A DNA stretch of 33,902 nucleotides from Puniceibacterium antarcticum (GTDB lineage: Bacteria; Pseudomonadota; Alphaproteobacteria; Rhodobacterales; Rhodobacteraceae): assembly GCF_002760615.1 (NCBI RefSeq), contig NZ_AWWI01000131.1, forward strand, positions 1 through 33,902, in the 5' to 3' direction. Below, one piece after another: positions 23,437-31,860 of this stretch (position 1 is the stretch's first letter; the number at the start of each line of letters is the position of its first letter). A program made the position numbers and the translations under genes. The notes beneath the pieces were generated by a model that did no database searches, had not been told where the DNA came from, and saw only the letters and a list, made by a program, of their open reading frames with translations.

Positions 23437-23618
23437 GGTCAGATAGGGGATAGGATGGGCCTGAGCGTCAGATCATGACCCGGAGTGCCTCTGCGCAAGG
23501 AGAAGCCACCGTTCGTCATAGTGCGAAGAACGGCGGCTCTGAGTCCAGAATAAAAGATGCTGCGCCATCAAGACATGTCTGGTTTTTGGGTCTGCTGGAG
23601 CGAAATCGTAATTTCCAC

Positions 23619-23825
23619 CTAATTGTTCGAGGCCCGCGAATGAGCCACGAGCGCATTTGCATGTCCGTGACCGAGCCCATGTTCAGACTTAAGCCAAGCA
23701 ACCGTCTCCATGTGCTTCTCTTCGGGTCTGGCTGAGATCAGGTCGAGCCAATGCTGAACCGGCTTGCCGTAAGTCTTCTCGATAGAAGGGAAATAGGACG
23801 CGGGGCCTTTGACCTTCTCTTCCAT
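23619..23825 (-). CDS. DUF4287-domain small protein
   Basis: This 68-residue acidic/basic soluble protein matches the DUF4287 pattern. It starts KGPASYFPSIEKTYGKPVQHWLDLI and goes on to a WLKSEHGLGHGHANALVAHSR helix, where a Gly-His-Gly-His turn precedes the last helix. The family is common in proteobacteria and actinobacteria, and its function is unknown to me. The start has a good ribosome-binding site (GAGGAA seven bases ahead). It lies on the minus strand in the gap between hisH and hisA and is not part of the his pathway. The 182 bases between hisH and its 3' end (23437-23618) have no feature I can support, apart from an imperfect inverted repeat (CCGTTC/GAACGG near 23508-23534). Confidence 0.82.
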   Translation of the reverse strand: MEEKVKGPASYFPSIEKTYGKPVQHWLDLISARPEEKHMETVAWLKSEHGLGHGHANALVAHSRASNN

Positions 23826-24205
23826 GAAATGGTTCCTCTAAAGTCGATACACTCTATCGCAGAATACCGGAACACACGGCAAAGCCACAACCGTCTAGTT
23901 GGGAGATGTCCCATAGTGGAGCAAGCGCAGCAACCAATGCGCCAAATAGCTTCGTTAGAACCAAACTTATTGACGCCTTTCTATTTACGAAAGCCGACAT
24001 TGGCAAAATCGCAGCGAAAGTCCCCATTTTCCGCACCCCCGACCTTGGCGCAAGAAGCGCTGAAAGGCCGGTCTGGCGAGGATATTCGTGACGTTTGAGC
24101 AACCTCACGTGCCACGCAAACCCGACTCCCAGCCACACGGTTTCCATACGCAATCCATACGGTTTCCATATCGCGTTTTTGCTGTAATGCCAAAGGCTTG
24201 AACAT
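23826..24205. other. Gene-poor, lower-GC spacer inside the his cluster
   Basis: This spacer has no gene I trust. Its base composition is visibly more A/T-rich than its neighbours. A minus-strand frame (23854-24222) can be read but has no recognisable domain, no good start and runs through a repeat, so it may be a degraded remnant. The stretch holds the second copy of the 11-bp-periodic repeat (24129-24173). The look is that of a scar from an insertion that separated hisH from hisA. Confidence 0.4.
24129..24173 (+). repeat. 11-bp-periodic dispersed repeat (copy 2)
   Basis: The copy consists of CCAG, then CCACACGGTTT, CCATACGCAAT and CCATACGGTTT (the first sharing its start with the lead), and the end CCATATCG. 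It is the same element as at 5254-5287 in valS, with one further 11-bp unit. It is intergenic here and lies just downstream of the DUF2147 terminator. Confidence 0.65.
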
Positions 24206-24238
24206 GAAAAAGGGGCCGACACAGCACTGTCGGCCCCC
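24206..24238 (-). terminator. Terminator of the DUF2147 gene
   Basis: A 10-bp perfect stem (24212-24221 with 24228-24237, core GGGGCCGACA) with a six-base loop ends in five U residues on the minus strand (24211-24207). It follows the DUF2147 stop codon by about 35 bases. Confidence 0.85.
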
Positions 24239-24272
24239 GTATGGGCGATGGACGCGCCCGCGACGTTCAGAT

Positions 24273-24659
24273 CTAGTTAACCCGCTGCCAGGTCTGCTTG
24301 GAACACAGCAGCCCGCCCAGCACGCAGCCCGACAATTTCACCGTATTGCCGTCCAGCTGCATCTTGCCCATGTAGATCTTGTCATTCGACGGGCGCCAGA
24401 CCTTGCCCTCATAGGCGCCGTTGCCCTGTGGCACCATGTTGATCACCAGCACCTTGCCGATATTGGGGGATTTGTATTCGCCCGACGCGTTGAACGTGCG
24501 CTCAATCGTCCCGCAAATCATTGTGCCACAAGGCTTTAGCCCCACCAGCGCATAACTCCCGTCATCAGGCTCGGTCTGCCATGTGCCCTCGATCGGGTCC
24601 GCCCAGACCGCCCCGGCACACAGGCTCAGCGTCAGAACAATCGCACTCAGTCTCTTCAT
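24273..24659 (-). CDS. Exported DUF2147-family protein
   Basis: The 128-residue product begins with a clear Sec signal peptide ([20 protein letters not shown], cleavage likely after AWA). The mature domain then starts [19 protein letters not shown]. The DUF2147 pattern (GTW...CG..LCGTI, ...YKGKVW.P...K.Y.G.M.L.G..L.L.GC.LG..LC..Q.W.R) is followed throughout. The conserved Cys pairs (CGTMICG and [10 protein letters not shown]) probably form periplasmic disulfides. The biochemical role is unknown. GGGAGGAG upstream gives a strong start, and a terminator follows. It is on the opposite strand to the his genes and interrupts their order. Confidence 0.9.
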   Translation of the reverse strand: MKRLSAIVLTLSLCAGAVWADPIEGTWQTEPDDGSYALVGLKPCGTMICGTIERTFNASGEYKSPNIGKVLVINMVPQGNGAYEGKVWRPSNDKIYMGKMQLDGNTVKLSGCVLGGLLCSKQTWQRVN

Positions 24660-24794
24660 GTCTCAACTCCTCCCAAAGTCCTCTCACCAACCATGCGAAC
24701 AGGCCGCATTCCGATCAAGTCTGACGTCAGGTCGCGTTGCATCTGTCGTTCCGTCATGCAAAACACGCAGCAGATATTTCAGGGAAAGCTGCGC

Positions 24795-25520
24795 ATGATC
24801 CTCTACCCCGCCATCGACCTCAAGGATGGTCAGGCCGTCCGCCTTCTGCGCGGCGACATGGAAAAATCCACTGTTTTCAACGATAAGCCCGCCGATCAGG
24901 CCCGTGCCTTTGCCGATGCGGGCTGTGAATGGCTGCATCTCGTCGACCTCAACGGCGCGTTTGCCGGAACGCCGGTCAATGGCGACGCGGTCGATGCCAT
25001 CCTCGCCGCCTGCCCCGGCATCCCCGCCCAGCTGGGCGGCGGCATCCGCGACATGGCCACAATCGAGGCCTGGCTGACCAAGGGCCTCGCCCGGGTGATT
25101 CTGGGCACCGTCGCTGTGGAAAACCCTGACCTCGTGCGCGAAGCCGCCCGCGCCTTTCCCGGTCAGGTCGCCGTCGGAATCGACGCCCGCGACGGTCGTG
25201 TGGCAACCAAAGGCTGGGCCACGGAAACCGACGTGATGGTCACAGACCTCGCCAAATCCTTCGAAGATGCAGGCGTCGCCGCCATCATCTACACCGACAT
25301 CAACCGCGACGGCGCCATGCAGGGCCCCAACATCCCCGCGACCGAGGCTCTGGCCCGCGCCGTCACCATCCCCGTCATCGCCTCGGGGGGTGTCAGCTCT
25401 CTGGCCGACCTCACCGCCCTGCGCGACACCGGCGTGATCTCGGGCGCCATCTCAGGCCGCGCCCTCTATGACGGCGCCCTTGACCTGCGTGCTGCGCTGA
25501 AGGCCCTCCAGAGCGCATGA
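24795..25520 (+). CDS. hisA: Phosphoribosylformimino-5-aminoimidazole carboxamide ribotide isomerase
   Basis: This (beta-alpha)8-barrel enzyme performs the Amadori rearrangement at the fourth step of histidine synthesis. The two catalytic aspartates are Asp8 in YPAIDLKDG and Asp130 in VGIDARDG. The two phosphate-binding sites are QLGGGIRD and IASGGVSS. The length is 241 residues. The start at 24795 gives [12 protein letters not shown] with AGGGAAAG upstream; the frame is open upstream but that part is leader. It begins the second his block, and its stop overlaps the start of the next small gene by four bases (ATGA). Confidence 0.96.
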   Translation: MILYPAIDLKDGQAVRLLRGDMEKSTVFNDKPADQARAFADAGCEWLHLVDLNGAFAGTPVNGDAVDAILAACPGIPAQLGGGIRDMATIEAWLTKGLARVILGTVAVENPDLVREAARAFPGQVAVGIDARDGRVATKGWATETDVMVTDLAKSFEDAGVAAIIYTDINRDGAMQGPNIPATEALARAVTIPVIASGGVSSLADLTALRDTGVISGAISGRALYDGALDLRAALKALQSA

Positions 25521-25786
25521 ACCGGGTCTTTGCGGCGCTGGTGTTCGGCCCGATCCTGCTCTGGATCCTGTGCATCGCCGCCGTGATGATCCTCTCCGGC
25601 CCCTTCGGCTGCACCATCCACGAGGGCTTTGCCAATCCCTGCCTCGTCTGGGGCACGGATCAGTCCGAAAATGCCTATACCTTCGGCATGCTGGGCGCAT
25701 GGGGGCCGCTCTTCTTCGGTCCGCTTGTGATGGGCGTCGCGATGCTCTGGGGCATCTTCGCGCTGATCCGCCGCGCACGACGCTAG
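25517..25786 (+). CDS. Small integral membrane protein between hisA and hisF
   Basis: This 89-residue protein starts inside the last codon of hisA (ATGA overlap), so it is translationally coupled. It has two transmembrane segments, [22 protein letters not shown] and [24 protein letters not shown]. Between them is a short, probably periplasmic loop with two cysteines ([12 protein letters not shown]) that may form a disulfide, and a basic RRARR tail stays in the cytoplasm. I do not recognise the family. Its place in the his operon may be only historical. Confidence 0.75.
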   Translation: MNRVFAALVFGPILLWILCIAAVMILSGPFGCTIHEGFANPCLVWGTDQSENAYTFGMLGAWGPLFFGPLVMGVAMLWGIFALIRRARR

Positions 25787-25915
25787 CCCCCGACCCGCGC
25801 AGGCAGGAAAATCACCCGCCGTTTCAAACGATTGCCGCACAAGGCACAGCCGCCTCTGGCATCACCGGCCATTCCCGCCTAAAAGGTGATCAAACACCAA
25901 CTGAACGGCGGCCCC

Positions 25916-26677
25916 ATGCTCAAGACCCGCATCATCCCCTGCCTCGACGTGGCCGACGGCCGCGTGGTCAAAGGCGTGAATTTTGTCGATCTGCGCGACG
26001 CAGGCGACCCCGTCGATGCCGCCCGCGCCTATGACGCCGCCGGCGCAGACGAGATCTGCTTTCTCGACATCAACGCAACCCACGAAAACCGCGGCACCAT
26101 GTTCGACGTGGTCACCCGCACCGCTGAGCAATGCTTCATCCCCCTCACCGTCGGCGGCGGTGTGCGCACGGTGGCGGATGTCCGTGCACTGCTGCTCGCG
26201 GGCGCTGACAAGGTCAGCTTCAATTCGGCGGCCGTCGCCAACCCCGACGTGGTGACCGAGGCAGCAGACCAGTTCGGCAGCCAGTGCATCGTCGTTGCCA
26301 TCGACGCCAAGACCGTGGCCCCCGGCAAGTGGGAGGTTTTCACGCATGGCGGCCGCCGCGCCACCGGCATCGACGCTGTGGACTTTGCCATGACCATGAC
26401 AGCCAAGGGCGCCGGGGAAATCCTGCTCACCTCGATGGACAAGGATGGCACCCGCTCGGGCTTCAACCTTCCCCTGACCCGCGCGATCAGCGATGCGGTC
26501 AGCGTCCCCGTCATCGCGTCCGGGGGCGTCGGCACGCTTGATCACCTGGTCGAAGGCGTAACCGAAGGGGGCGCAAGCGCGGTCCTCGCCGCCTCCATCT
26601 TCCACTTCGGCGACTTCACCATCGCCGAGGCCAAGGCGCATATGCAGGCGGCCGGCGTGCCGATGCGCCTGTCATGA
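25916..26677 (+). CDS. hisF: Imidazole glycerol phosphate synthase, cyclase subunit
   Basis: This barrel enzyme uses ammonia from HisH to form imidazole-glycerol phosphate and AICAR. Asp11 ([15 protein letters not shown]) and Asp130 (VVAIDAKT) are the catalytic pair at their canonical positions. TVGGGVRT and IASGGVGT bind phosphate. The length is 253 residues. The ATG at 25916 matches the family start [11 protein letters not shown]. Its stop overlaps hisE by four bases. Confidence 0.97.
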   Translation: MLKTRIIPCLDVADGRVVKGVNFVDLRDAGDPVDAARAYDAAGADEICFLDINATHENRGTMFDVVTRTAEQCFIPLTVGGGVRTVADVRALLLAGADKVSFNSAAVANPDVVTEAADQFGSQCIVVAIDAKTVAPGKWEVFTHGGRRATGIDAVDFAMTMTAKGAGEILLTSMDKDGTRSGFNLPLTRAISDAVSVPVIASGGVGTLDHLVEGVTEGGASAVLAASIFHFGDFTIAEAKAHMQAAGVPMRLS

Positions 26678-26988
26678 CCCTCGACGACCTTGCCGAAACA
26701 ATCGCCCAGCGCGCAAATGCTGATCCAGACAGCAGCTGGACCGCGAAGTTGCTGGCCAAGGGTCCGGAAAAATGCGCCGAAAAGTTTGGCGAAGAGGCGA
26801 TCGAGGCGATCATCGAAGCCGTCAAAGGCGACCGCACCCGCCTCACCTGCGAAGCGGCGGATGTGCTCTTTCACCTGCTGGTCATGCTGCAGTCCCGCGA
26901 CGTCCCGCTCGCTGACGTCATGGCAGAACTCGAACGCCGCCAGGGCACCTCGGGGCTCGCCGAAAAGGCTGCCCGTCCCGCGTCCTGA
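26674..26988 (+). CDS. hisE: Phosphoribosyl-ATP pyrophosphatase
   Basis: This 104-residue all-alpha MazG-like enzyme hydrolyses phosphoribosyl-ATP at the second step of histidine synthesis. The signature is [20 protein letters not shown] with [13 protein letters not shown], which supplies the metal-binding acidic residues. It is the separate HisE form, not fused to HisI. It starts within the hisF stop (ATGA) and ends the his block. A dispersed repeat with a hairpin follows seven bases after the stop. Confidence 0.95.
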   Translation: MTLDDLAETIAQRANADPDSSWTAKLLAKGPEKCAEKFGEEAIEAIIEAVKGDRTRLTCEAADVLFHLLVMLQSRDVPLADVMAELERRQGTSGLAEKAARPAS

Positions 26989-26994
26989 GCCTGC

Positions 26995-27043
26995 CTTCAT
27001 CTGCCCTCAAATATCCCGGGGAGCGCGAGGGGCTGGCCCCTCG
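26995..27043 (+). repeat. Composite dispersed repeat, copy 2, directly behind hisE
   Basis: The conserved part (26995-27023; TTCATCTGCC and AAATATCCCGGG) is followed by a stem of CGAGGGG (27026-27032) and CCCCTCG (27037-27043) with loop CTGG. It starts seven bases after the hisE stop, in the same direction. It may serve as 3'-end stabiliser or terminator-like structure, although there is no U-run. Confidence 0.75.
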
Positions 27044-27144
27044 TTGCGACATGCCCACCCACACAACCCCTTGAACCGATAAAACACCGGATGGGACGGC
27101 GGGCGGGGCGCCTTTCGGCCCTGCCGAAACAGCGCCGCATGCTG

Positions 27145-27612
27145 TCACAGCTTTGACGAAATCACACCGGTTGCAAAACCACCCATGCGCAGTTCACCGA
27201 ACAGCCGCTGATATTCGATCTTGGGACAGCGGTTCTGGATCACATCCACCCCACGCGCCTCGGCTACCGCCGCCGCCGCCGCATGCTCCACACCAATCTG
27301 CATCCATATCGTGCGCAGCCCCTCCAGCACCTCCAGCGCCTCGTGGACCACCCCCGGCACCGCCTCTGAGCGGCGGAAGATATCCACCATATCCACCAGC
27401 TCGGAAATGTCGCTCAGCGACGCCCGCACCTCCTGCCCGAACAGCCTCTCGCCCGCATGGCCCGGATTGACCGGGATCACCTTGTACCCTTTCAGCGACA
27501 GATAGCGCGCCACGTAGTAAGACGGGCGAACCGGGTTCATAGACACGCCGACAACCGCGATCACCTTGGTGCGCGTCAGGATGTCCTTGAGAAAGGGATC
27601 GGAAATGCTCAT
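27145..27612 (-). CDS. CoA-binding domain protein (YccU-like)
   Basis: This 155-residue Rossmann-fold protein belongs to the CoA_binding_2 family. The N-terminus has the nucleotide/CoA loop VVGVSMNPVRPSYYVARYL, followed by GYKVIPVNPGHAGERLFGQEV. The central part carries DMVDIFRRSEAVPGVV and WMQIGVEHAAAAA, and the C-terminus has DVIQNRCPKIEYQRL. E. coli YccU is the closest named relative. The biological role is not established, and a regulatory or CoA-protein modification role has been suggested for the fold. It is flanked upstream by a candidate sRNA with terminator, so it probably has its own promoter within 27613-27650. Confidence 0.9.
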   Translation of the reverse strand: MSISDPFLKDILTRTKVIAVVGVSMNPVRPSYYVARYLSLKGYKVIPVNPGHAGERLFGQEVRASLSDISELVDMVDIFRRSEAVPGVVHEALEVLEGLRTIWMQIGVEHAAAAAVAEARGVDVIQNRCPKIEYQRLFGELRMGGFATGVISSKL

Positions 27613-27650
27613 ACCCGCACGCTACACTGCCCGCGCAGAAGAAAGCAGAA

Positions 27651-27681
27651 TAAAAAAGCGCCCAAGGAAACCTTGGGCGCC
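27651..27681 (-). terminator. Terminator upstream of the CoA-binding gene
   Basis: GCGCCCAAGG and its complement (27658-27667 with 27671-27680) enclose a three-base loop. On the minus strand they are followed by six U residues (27657-27652). It ends the DUF2235 transcript or the candidate sRNA described at this place. Confidence 0.9.
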
Positions 27682-27757
27682 AGTGTGGAACGAGGGACAG
27701 TGAAGGTGTCGCAGGGGTTCCAGTCCTGCGATCCTGATAAGCAGATAGGCTCAGATG
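27652..27757 (-). ncRNA. Candidate intergenic sRNA with own promoter and terminator
   Basis: On the minus strand, a -35 like TTGTTC (plus 27788-27793) and a -10 TTTAAA (plus 27764-27769) are 18 bases apart. They lie in the DUF2235-CoA-binding gap. About 100 bases later the strong terminator at 27651-27681 ends the transcript. Between them lies a TCGCAGG/CCTGCGA hairpin and unpaired C/U-rich stretches. The gap has no open reading frame of note. I do not recognise an RNA family. Confidence 0.5.
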
Positions 27758-27808
27758 CCACAGTTTAAAGCCGTGTAAAGAAATTGTGAACAAAAGTCTT
27801 GCCTTTTC

Positions 27809-28861
27809 TCATATGGCAATGTCCATTTCTCGCCCCTCCTCCCGCTGCACCGACTCGTGCAGATGTTCCGACGGATCCAACCCCACCTTGCGTGCGCCCC
27901 GCAGCAGGAACAGTTTCCCAACCCCGGCCCATCCCCCGATCGACGGCGCCGTTGCGTCGCAGGGGAACCGCGCTCTCCAGCCTTCGGGCAGGGGCAGGCC
28001 CCGCATCTCCAGCTTGCCCAGCATCCAGACCAACGACAGGTTCGAAAGCCCCCGCGCCGCGCTGAATCCCCCCAGTTGCCCACCCACATCGCCATGGGTG
28101 CCCGGGAACCACAGCTGCTCCACCGTCCCGGTCCAGCCCGGCGGGCACTGCCACAGCACAGGCGCATAGACACGGCGGCGTTCGTTCAGCGCCAGCGCAT
28201 GATAGCCAAACCGGATCGAGCGCCCCAGTTCATGGTTGTGAAAGGCATGGCCATCCTGCACCATCCGCCACAGCAGTGGCACCCGCAGCCCCAGCGCTTT
28301 GACTGTGTCCCAGACACCCACCATCTCGATCATCGTTTCGGGATGGCAATACAGCCGGGCAAAGGCGCGGGCCGCCGTCCCGCCGGGATCCATCTGATAC
28401 AGGCGATAGATCTGGCGAATGTTGCTTTCGGTCGCCGCATCGCGCCGGATCAGCCCGATCCGGTCGATTATCCCGGCCAAAGATCGTACCGCATAGGCCC
28501 CGCGCGAATATCCCATCAGGAAAATCCGATCCCCGGGCCTGTAATGCGAGGCAAGATAGCCATAGGCGCGCCGGATCTGTCGGTTGATCCCACGCCCCAG
28601 CATCACATCCACGGTTGCGCCCCAGTCCGGCCATTGCAGACCGGCCTCGTAATAGACCGTCACCGACCCGCCCTGTTCGCGCAGCAGCCGATAGGTCAGA
28701 CCGGCATTGGTCTCTTCCCCCGGGGTTATGGACGACAATGTGCCGTCCAGAATGATCACGTGATCGCGCGGGCCACGCGCGGCAGACAAAGTGGAATGGC
28801 GAGAGGCAAAGCGCCCCGCGAGCCATCCCAGCGCCTTGTCACTCAGCCGCGATCTGACCAT
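27809..28861 (-). CDS. DUF2235 alpha/beta-hydrolase-like protein
   Basis: This 350-residue protein belongs to DUF2235, a family that includes phospholipase-like effectors of type VI secretion (Tle-type) and many uncharacterised enzymes. The start HVIILDGTLSS resembles the family's FDGT strand. The nucleophile elbow is GYSRGA with Ser119, and the later GVWDTV and FPGTHGDVGG segments supply the probable Asp and His. No signal peptide or VgrG/PAAR gene is nearby, so a secreted effector role is not supported. Its start overlaps the end of the upstream molybdenum-hydroxylase gene by 23 bases, so translation is probably coupled. The substrate is unknown. Confidence 0.85.
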   Translation of the reverse strand: MVRSRLSDKALGWLAGRFASRHSTLSAARGPRDHVIILDGTLSSITPGEETNAGLTYRLLREQGGSVTVYYEAGLQWPDWGATVDVMLGRGINRQIRRAYGYLASHYRPGDRIFLMGYSRGAYAVRSLAGIIDRIGLIRRDAATESNIRQIYRLYQMDPGGTAARAFARLYCHPETMIEMVGVWDTVKALGLRVPLLWRMVQDGHAFHNHELGRSIRFGYHALALNERRRVYAPVLWQCPPGWTGTVEQLWFPGTHGDVGGQLGGFSAARGLSNLSLVWMLGKLEMRGLPLPEGWRARFPCDATAPSIGGWAGVGKLFLLRGARKVGLDPSEHLHESVQREEGREMDIAI

Positions 28862-31136
28862 CCTGCATCATGTCCCAAACACGTTGTGGCGTGAACGGCA
28901 TATCCGCCTGCCGCACGCCACGATCCCACAGCGCGTCCTGCACCGCATTGGACACGGCGGCAAGCGCGCCAACCGTACCCGCCTCACCACAACCCTTCAT
29001 CCCCATGGGATTGGCCGTCGACGGCACCACCTCGGTCGAAAAGTGGATCATCGGCACGTCATCCGCCCGGGGCATGGCGTAATCCATGAAACTGGCTGAC
29101 AGCAGCTGGCCGGTTTCGTCATAGACCACACGTTCCTGCAGCGCCTGACCGATGCCCTGGACCACACCGCCATGCACCTGCCCCTCGGCCAGCATCGGAT
29201 TGATCAGATTGCCGAAATCATCCACCACCGTATAACGCTCCACGCTCACGCGGCCGGTGTCCGGGTCAATCTCGACCTCAGCGATATGGGCACCATTGGG
29301 ATAGGACCGCCCGGGCAGTTGCGCGGTTGCCTTGTGGCTCAGCAAATCCATGCGCCCGGCGGCCCGGGCCATCTCGGCCACCTCCAGCATGGTCGGGGTC
29401 AGGTTGGACCCTTCGGCACGGAACCGTTCATCGTCAAAGCGGACCTGATCCGCAGGCACACCCATATCATCCGCCAGAAAGGCAGAGAATTTCTCGACAA
29501 TCTGAGAGACCGCCGTCAGCGTCACGTTGGTCTGCACCGTGACCGACCGGGATCCGCCGGTGCCGCCACCCTGGGCGATCAGGTCACTGTCGCCCTGCAC
29601 TACACGGATACGCTCTGCCGGAATGCCGGTCTGATCCGAAAGGAACTGGGCATAAACGGTTTCGTGCCCCTGCCCGTTGGATTGTGTCCCCACATAAATC
29701 ACGGCGCTTCCATCCTCCTCGAACGTGACTTGCACGTTCTCACTAGGAGAGCCCAAAATGCTTTCGATATAGTAACACAGCCCCTGGCCGCGCAGCTTTC
29801 CCGCCTTCTGCGACGCCGCCTTGCGGGCCGCGTATCCGGCGCGATCCGCCGTCTGCGCGGCGCGGTCCAGCACTCGCGCAAATTCACCCACATCATAGGT
29901 TTCCCCCACAAGCGTGGTGAAGGGAAACTGGTCCGGACGGATGAAATTCGCCTTGCGCAGCTCCCAGGGATCAACACCCAGTTCACGCGCGGCACGATCC
30001 ATGACACGTTCCAGCACATAGATCGCCTCGGGGCGGCCTGCCCCGCGATAGGCATCGACCTGCGTCGTGTTGGTGTAGATGCCGTCGACCTGAATGAACA
30101 TCGTAGGAATGTCGTAAACCCCGGGAAGAACCCGCGAAAACAGCTGTGTCTGGATCAGCTGGGCAAAATTCGAGTTATATGCGCCCAGATTGCTGACCGT
30201 CTGCAGCCGGTAGCCGGTGATACGGTTGTCCGCGTCAAAGGCCAGCTCGGCCTGCGTGACCAGATCGCGCCCGGCATTGTCGCTCAGCATCGCCTCGCCC
30301 CGGTCGGACATCCAGCGCACCGGACGCCCCAGCGCCCGCGCCGCCTGAGCACAGACAAAATACTCAGGGTACGGCATCCCTTTCATGCCGAACCCACCCC
30401 CCACATCCGGGTTGGTGACGCGCACATTGTCCGGCGCAAGCCCCAGCATGTCGACCAGGTTCTGCTTGAGACCCCAAACCCCCTGCCCGCCAAAGGCCAG
30501 ATGCAACCGGCTGCCATCCCATTCGGCGTAACAGCCGCGCGGCTCCATGGAATTCACGATGATCCGGTTGTCACCGACCTCAAGGCTGACGGTGCGCGCC
30601 GCCGCCGCAAAGGCCGCATCGGTCGCCTCCTTGTCACCCAGCGCCCAGTCGAACGCCTTGTTGTTGGGCGCCTCGGGGTGGATCGCCGCGCCGCCCACGG
30701 CAAGGTCAACATGCACCGGCAAGTCGTCATAATCGAATGCGATCAGCTCGGCCGCATCGCGCGCCTGCTGCAGCGTGTCGGCAAAGATCATGGCAATCGC
30801 CTCACCGACAAAGCGCACGCGCCCGCGCGCCAGCAGCGGACGTTCCGGCGCCGCCCCCATGCTACCATCCTGATTCTTGGCCACGGTCGCGCCCATACCC
30901 AGTTTCATGCCCGCATCCAGCAGATCCTGCGCGGTCAGCACCAGATGCACGCCCTCTGCGGCCTGTGCCTCGGATACGTCGAGCGTGGTGATCTCGCCAT
31001 GTGCCACGGATGAGCGCAGTACATAGCCGTGCAGTGCCCCTTCGGGCGCGATGTCGTCCACATAGCGCCCATGCCCGGTCAGCAGGCGCGTATCCTCGAC
31101 CCGCTTGACCGCTTGGCTCTTGCCGAATTTATCCAT
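28839..31136 (-). CDS. Molybdenum hydroxylase large subunit (CoxL/xanthine dehydrogenase family, form II-like)
   Basis: This 765-residue protein is the molybdopterin-cytosine-dinucleotide-binding large subunit of the xanthine dehydrogenase/CO dehydrogenase/aldehyde oxidase family. The first domain is the a/b hammerhead (FVGEAIAMIFADTLQQARDAAELI). GGQGVWGLKQNL and DVGGGFGMKG bind the cofactor. The active-site loop is AYRGAGR at 362-368, not AYRCSFR, so it is the form II type and not a proven CO oxidiser. The catalytic glutamate lies in MKGCGEAGTVGA near the C-terminus. The medium (FAD) and small (2Fe-2S) subunits that normally accompany it are absent on both sides, which makes it an orphan. 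The substrate is unknown. It overlaps DUF2235 downstream and follows the septation protein gene after 85 bases. Confidence 0.88.
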   Translation of the reverse strand: MDKFGKSQAVKRVEDTRLLTGHGRYVDDIAPEGALHGYVLRSSVAHGEITTLDVSEAQAAEGVHLVLTAQDLLDAGMKLGMGATVAKNQDGSMGAAPERPLLARGRVRFVGEAIAMIFADTLQQARDAAELIAFDYDDLPVHVDLAVGGAAIHPEAPNNKAFDWALGDKEATDAAFAAAARTVSLEVGDNRIIVNSMEPRGCYAEWDGSRLHLAFGGQGVWGLKQNLVDMLGLAPDNVRVTNPDVGGGFGMKGMPYPEYFVCAQAARALGRPVRWMSDRGEAMLSDNAGRDLVTQAELAFDADNRITGYRLQTVSNLGAYNSNFAQLIQTQLFSRVLPGVYDIPTMFIQVDGIYTNTTQVDAYRGAGRPEAIYVLERVMDRAARELGVDPWELRKANFIRPDQFPFTTLVGETYDVGEFARVLDRAAQTADRAGYAARKAASQKAGKLRGQGLCYYIESILGSPSENVQVTFEEDGSAVIYVGTQSNGQGHETVYAQFLSDQTGIPAERIRVVQGDSDLIAQGGGTGGSRSVTVQTNVTLTAVSQIVEKFSAFLADDMGVPADQVRFDDERFRAEGSNLTPTMLEVAEMARAAGRMDLLSHKATAQLPGRSYPNGAHIAEVEIDPDTGRVSVERYTVVDDFGNLINPMLAEGQVHGGVVQGIGQALQERVVYDETGQLLSASFMDYAMPRADDVPMIHFSTEVVPSTANPMGMKGCGEAGTVGALAAVSNAVQDALWDRGVRQADMPFTPQRVWDMMQDGQIAAE

Positions 31137-31221
31137 GACCCGTTCCCTCAGACCTATCCGCGTTAGGCGGGACAGTAGCCTGCCCGGTCAGGGTGTCCAG
31201 AGGGCGCGGATCAAAGACGCC

Positions 31222-31827
31222 TCAGTCCTCGTCGGACTTCTCCGTGCCGTAACGCTTGAACAATCCGCCTTGGGTGAAGAAAAAGCCAAAGATGATCGCG
31301 CTCAGTCCGAAAGTCTTGAAGTAGACCCATGTTTCCGTGCTCATCGTGCGCCAGATCACCTCGTTCGCAACCGCCAGCGCAAAGAACAGCGCGCAGACCC
31401 GCTTGGTCAGCAGCATCCAGCCCTCGTGCTCCAGCGGCATGAGCCCGTCCATCGCGAATCTCAGATAGCTTTGCCCGCGCAGCAGCCCAAAGCCCAGAAT
31501 GCCGGCGAACAGCAGATAGATCAGCGTCGGCTTCATCTTGAAGAACCGCTCGTCATTCAGCCAGACCGACAGTCCGCCAAACACCGTGACCAGTATCACT
31601 GTGACAACCTGCATCCGGCTCAGCTTGCCCGTCAGCGCCCAAAGCGCGGCTGTCGATGCCATCAGAACCGGGATGAACCCCGCCGTCACCAGGATAAACC
31701 CTTCATATTCCGTCCCGCCGATCAGAAAACTGCGGTCCTTGAGCCAGAGATAGGCCACAAAGAACAACAGGATCGGTCCAAGTTCCAGCGCGGTTTTCAG
31801 GGTCGGATTGATCTTGCGTTCTGCCAT
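31222..31827 (-). CDS. yciB: Inner-membrane septation protein A (YciB/IspZ family)
   Basis: This 201-residue polytopic membrane protein starts KTALELGPILLFFVAYLW and continues with several hydrophobic helices, as in YciB. Conserved family features are KPTLIYLLFAGILGFG, PLEHEGWMLLTKRVCALFFALAVANEVIWR and the end FFTQGGLFKRYG. YciB is tied to cell envelope integrity and septation in other bacteria. The ATG at 31827 has GGAGG in front of it. It is the second gene of a likely ftsY-DMT-yciB transcript on the minus strand, with a 33-base gap to the DMT gene. Confidence 0.92.
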   Translation of the reverse strand: MAERKINPTLKTALELGPILLFFVAYLWLKDRSFLIGGTEYEGFILVTAGFIPVLMASTAALWALTGKLSRMQVVTVILVTVFGGLSVWLNDERFFKMKPTLIYLLFAGILGFGLLRGQSYLRFAMDGLMPLEHEGWMLLTKRVCALFFALAVANEVIWRTMSTETWVYFKTFGLSAIIFGFFFTQGGLFKRYGTEKSDED

Positions 31828-31860
31828 GGGGGCCTCCGTTTCGCGTACCTTATGGGGGGG

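Noticed and set aside
23475-23735. Plus-strand frame of 86 codons after hisH
   Set aside because: It overlaps the well-supported DUF4287 gene on the other strand and shows no domain.
23854-24222. 122-codon minus-strand frame in the his-cluster gap
   Set aside because: There is no recognised domain and no good ribosome-binding site. It runs through the DUF2147 terminator stem and the 11-bp repeat. It may be a remnant but is not supported as a gene.
24737-24761. TTGCAT/ATGCAA inverted repeat upstream of hisA as an operator
   Set aside because: The arms are only six bases with a 13-base loop, which is easily expected by chance, and no second copy exists in the window.
28839-31136. Calling the large subunit a carbon monoxide dehydrogenase (coxL)
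   Set aside because: The active-site loop is AYRGAGR instead of AYRCSFR, and the coxM/coxS genes are missing, so CO oxidation is not supported.
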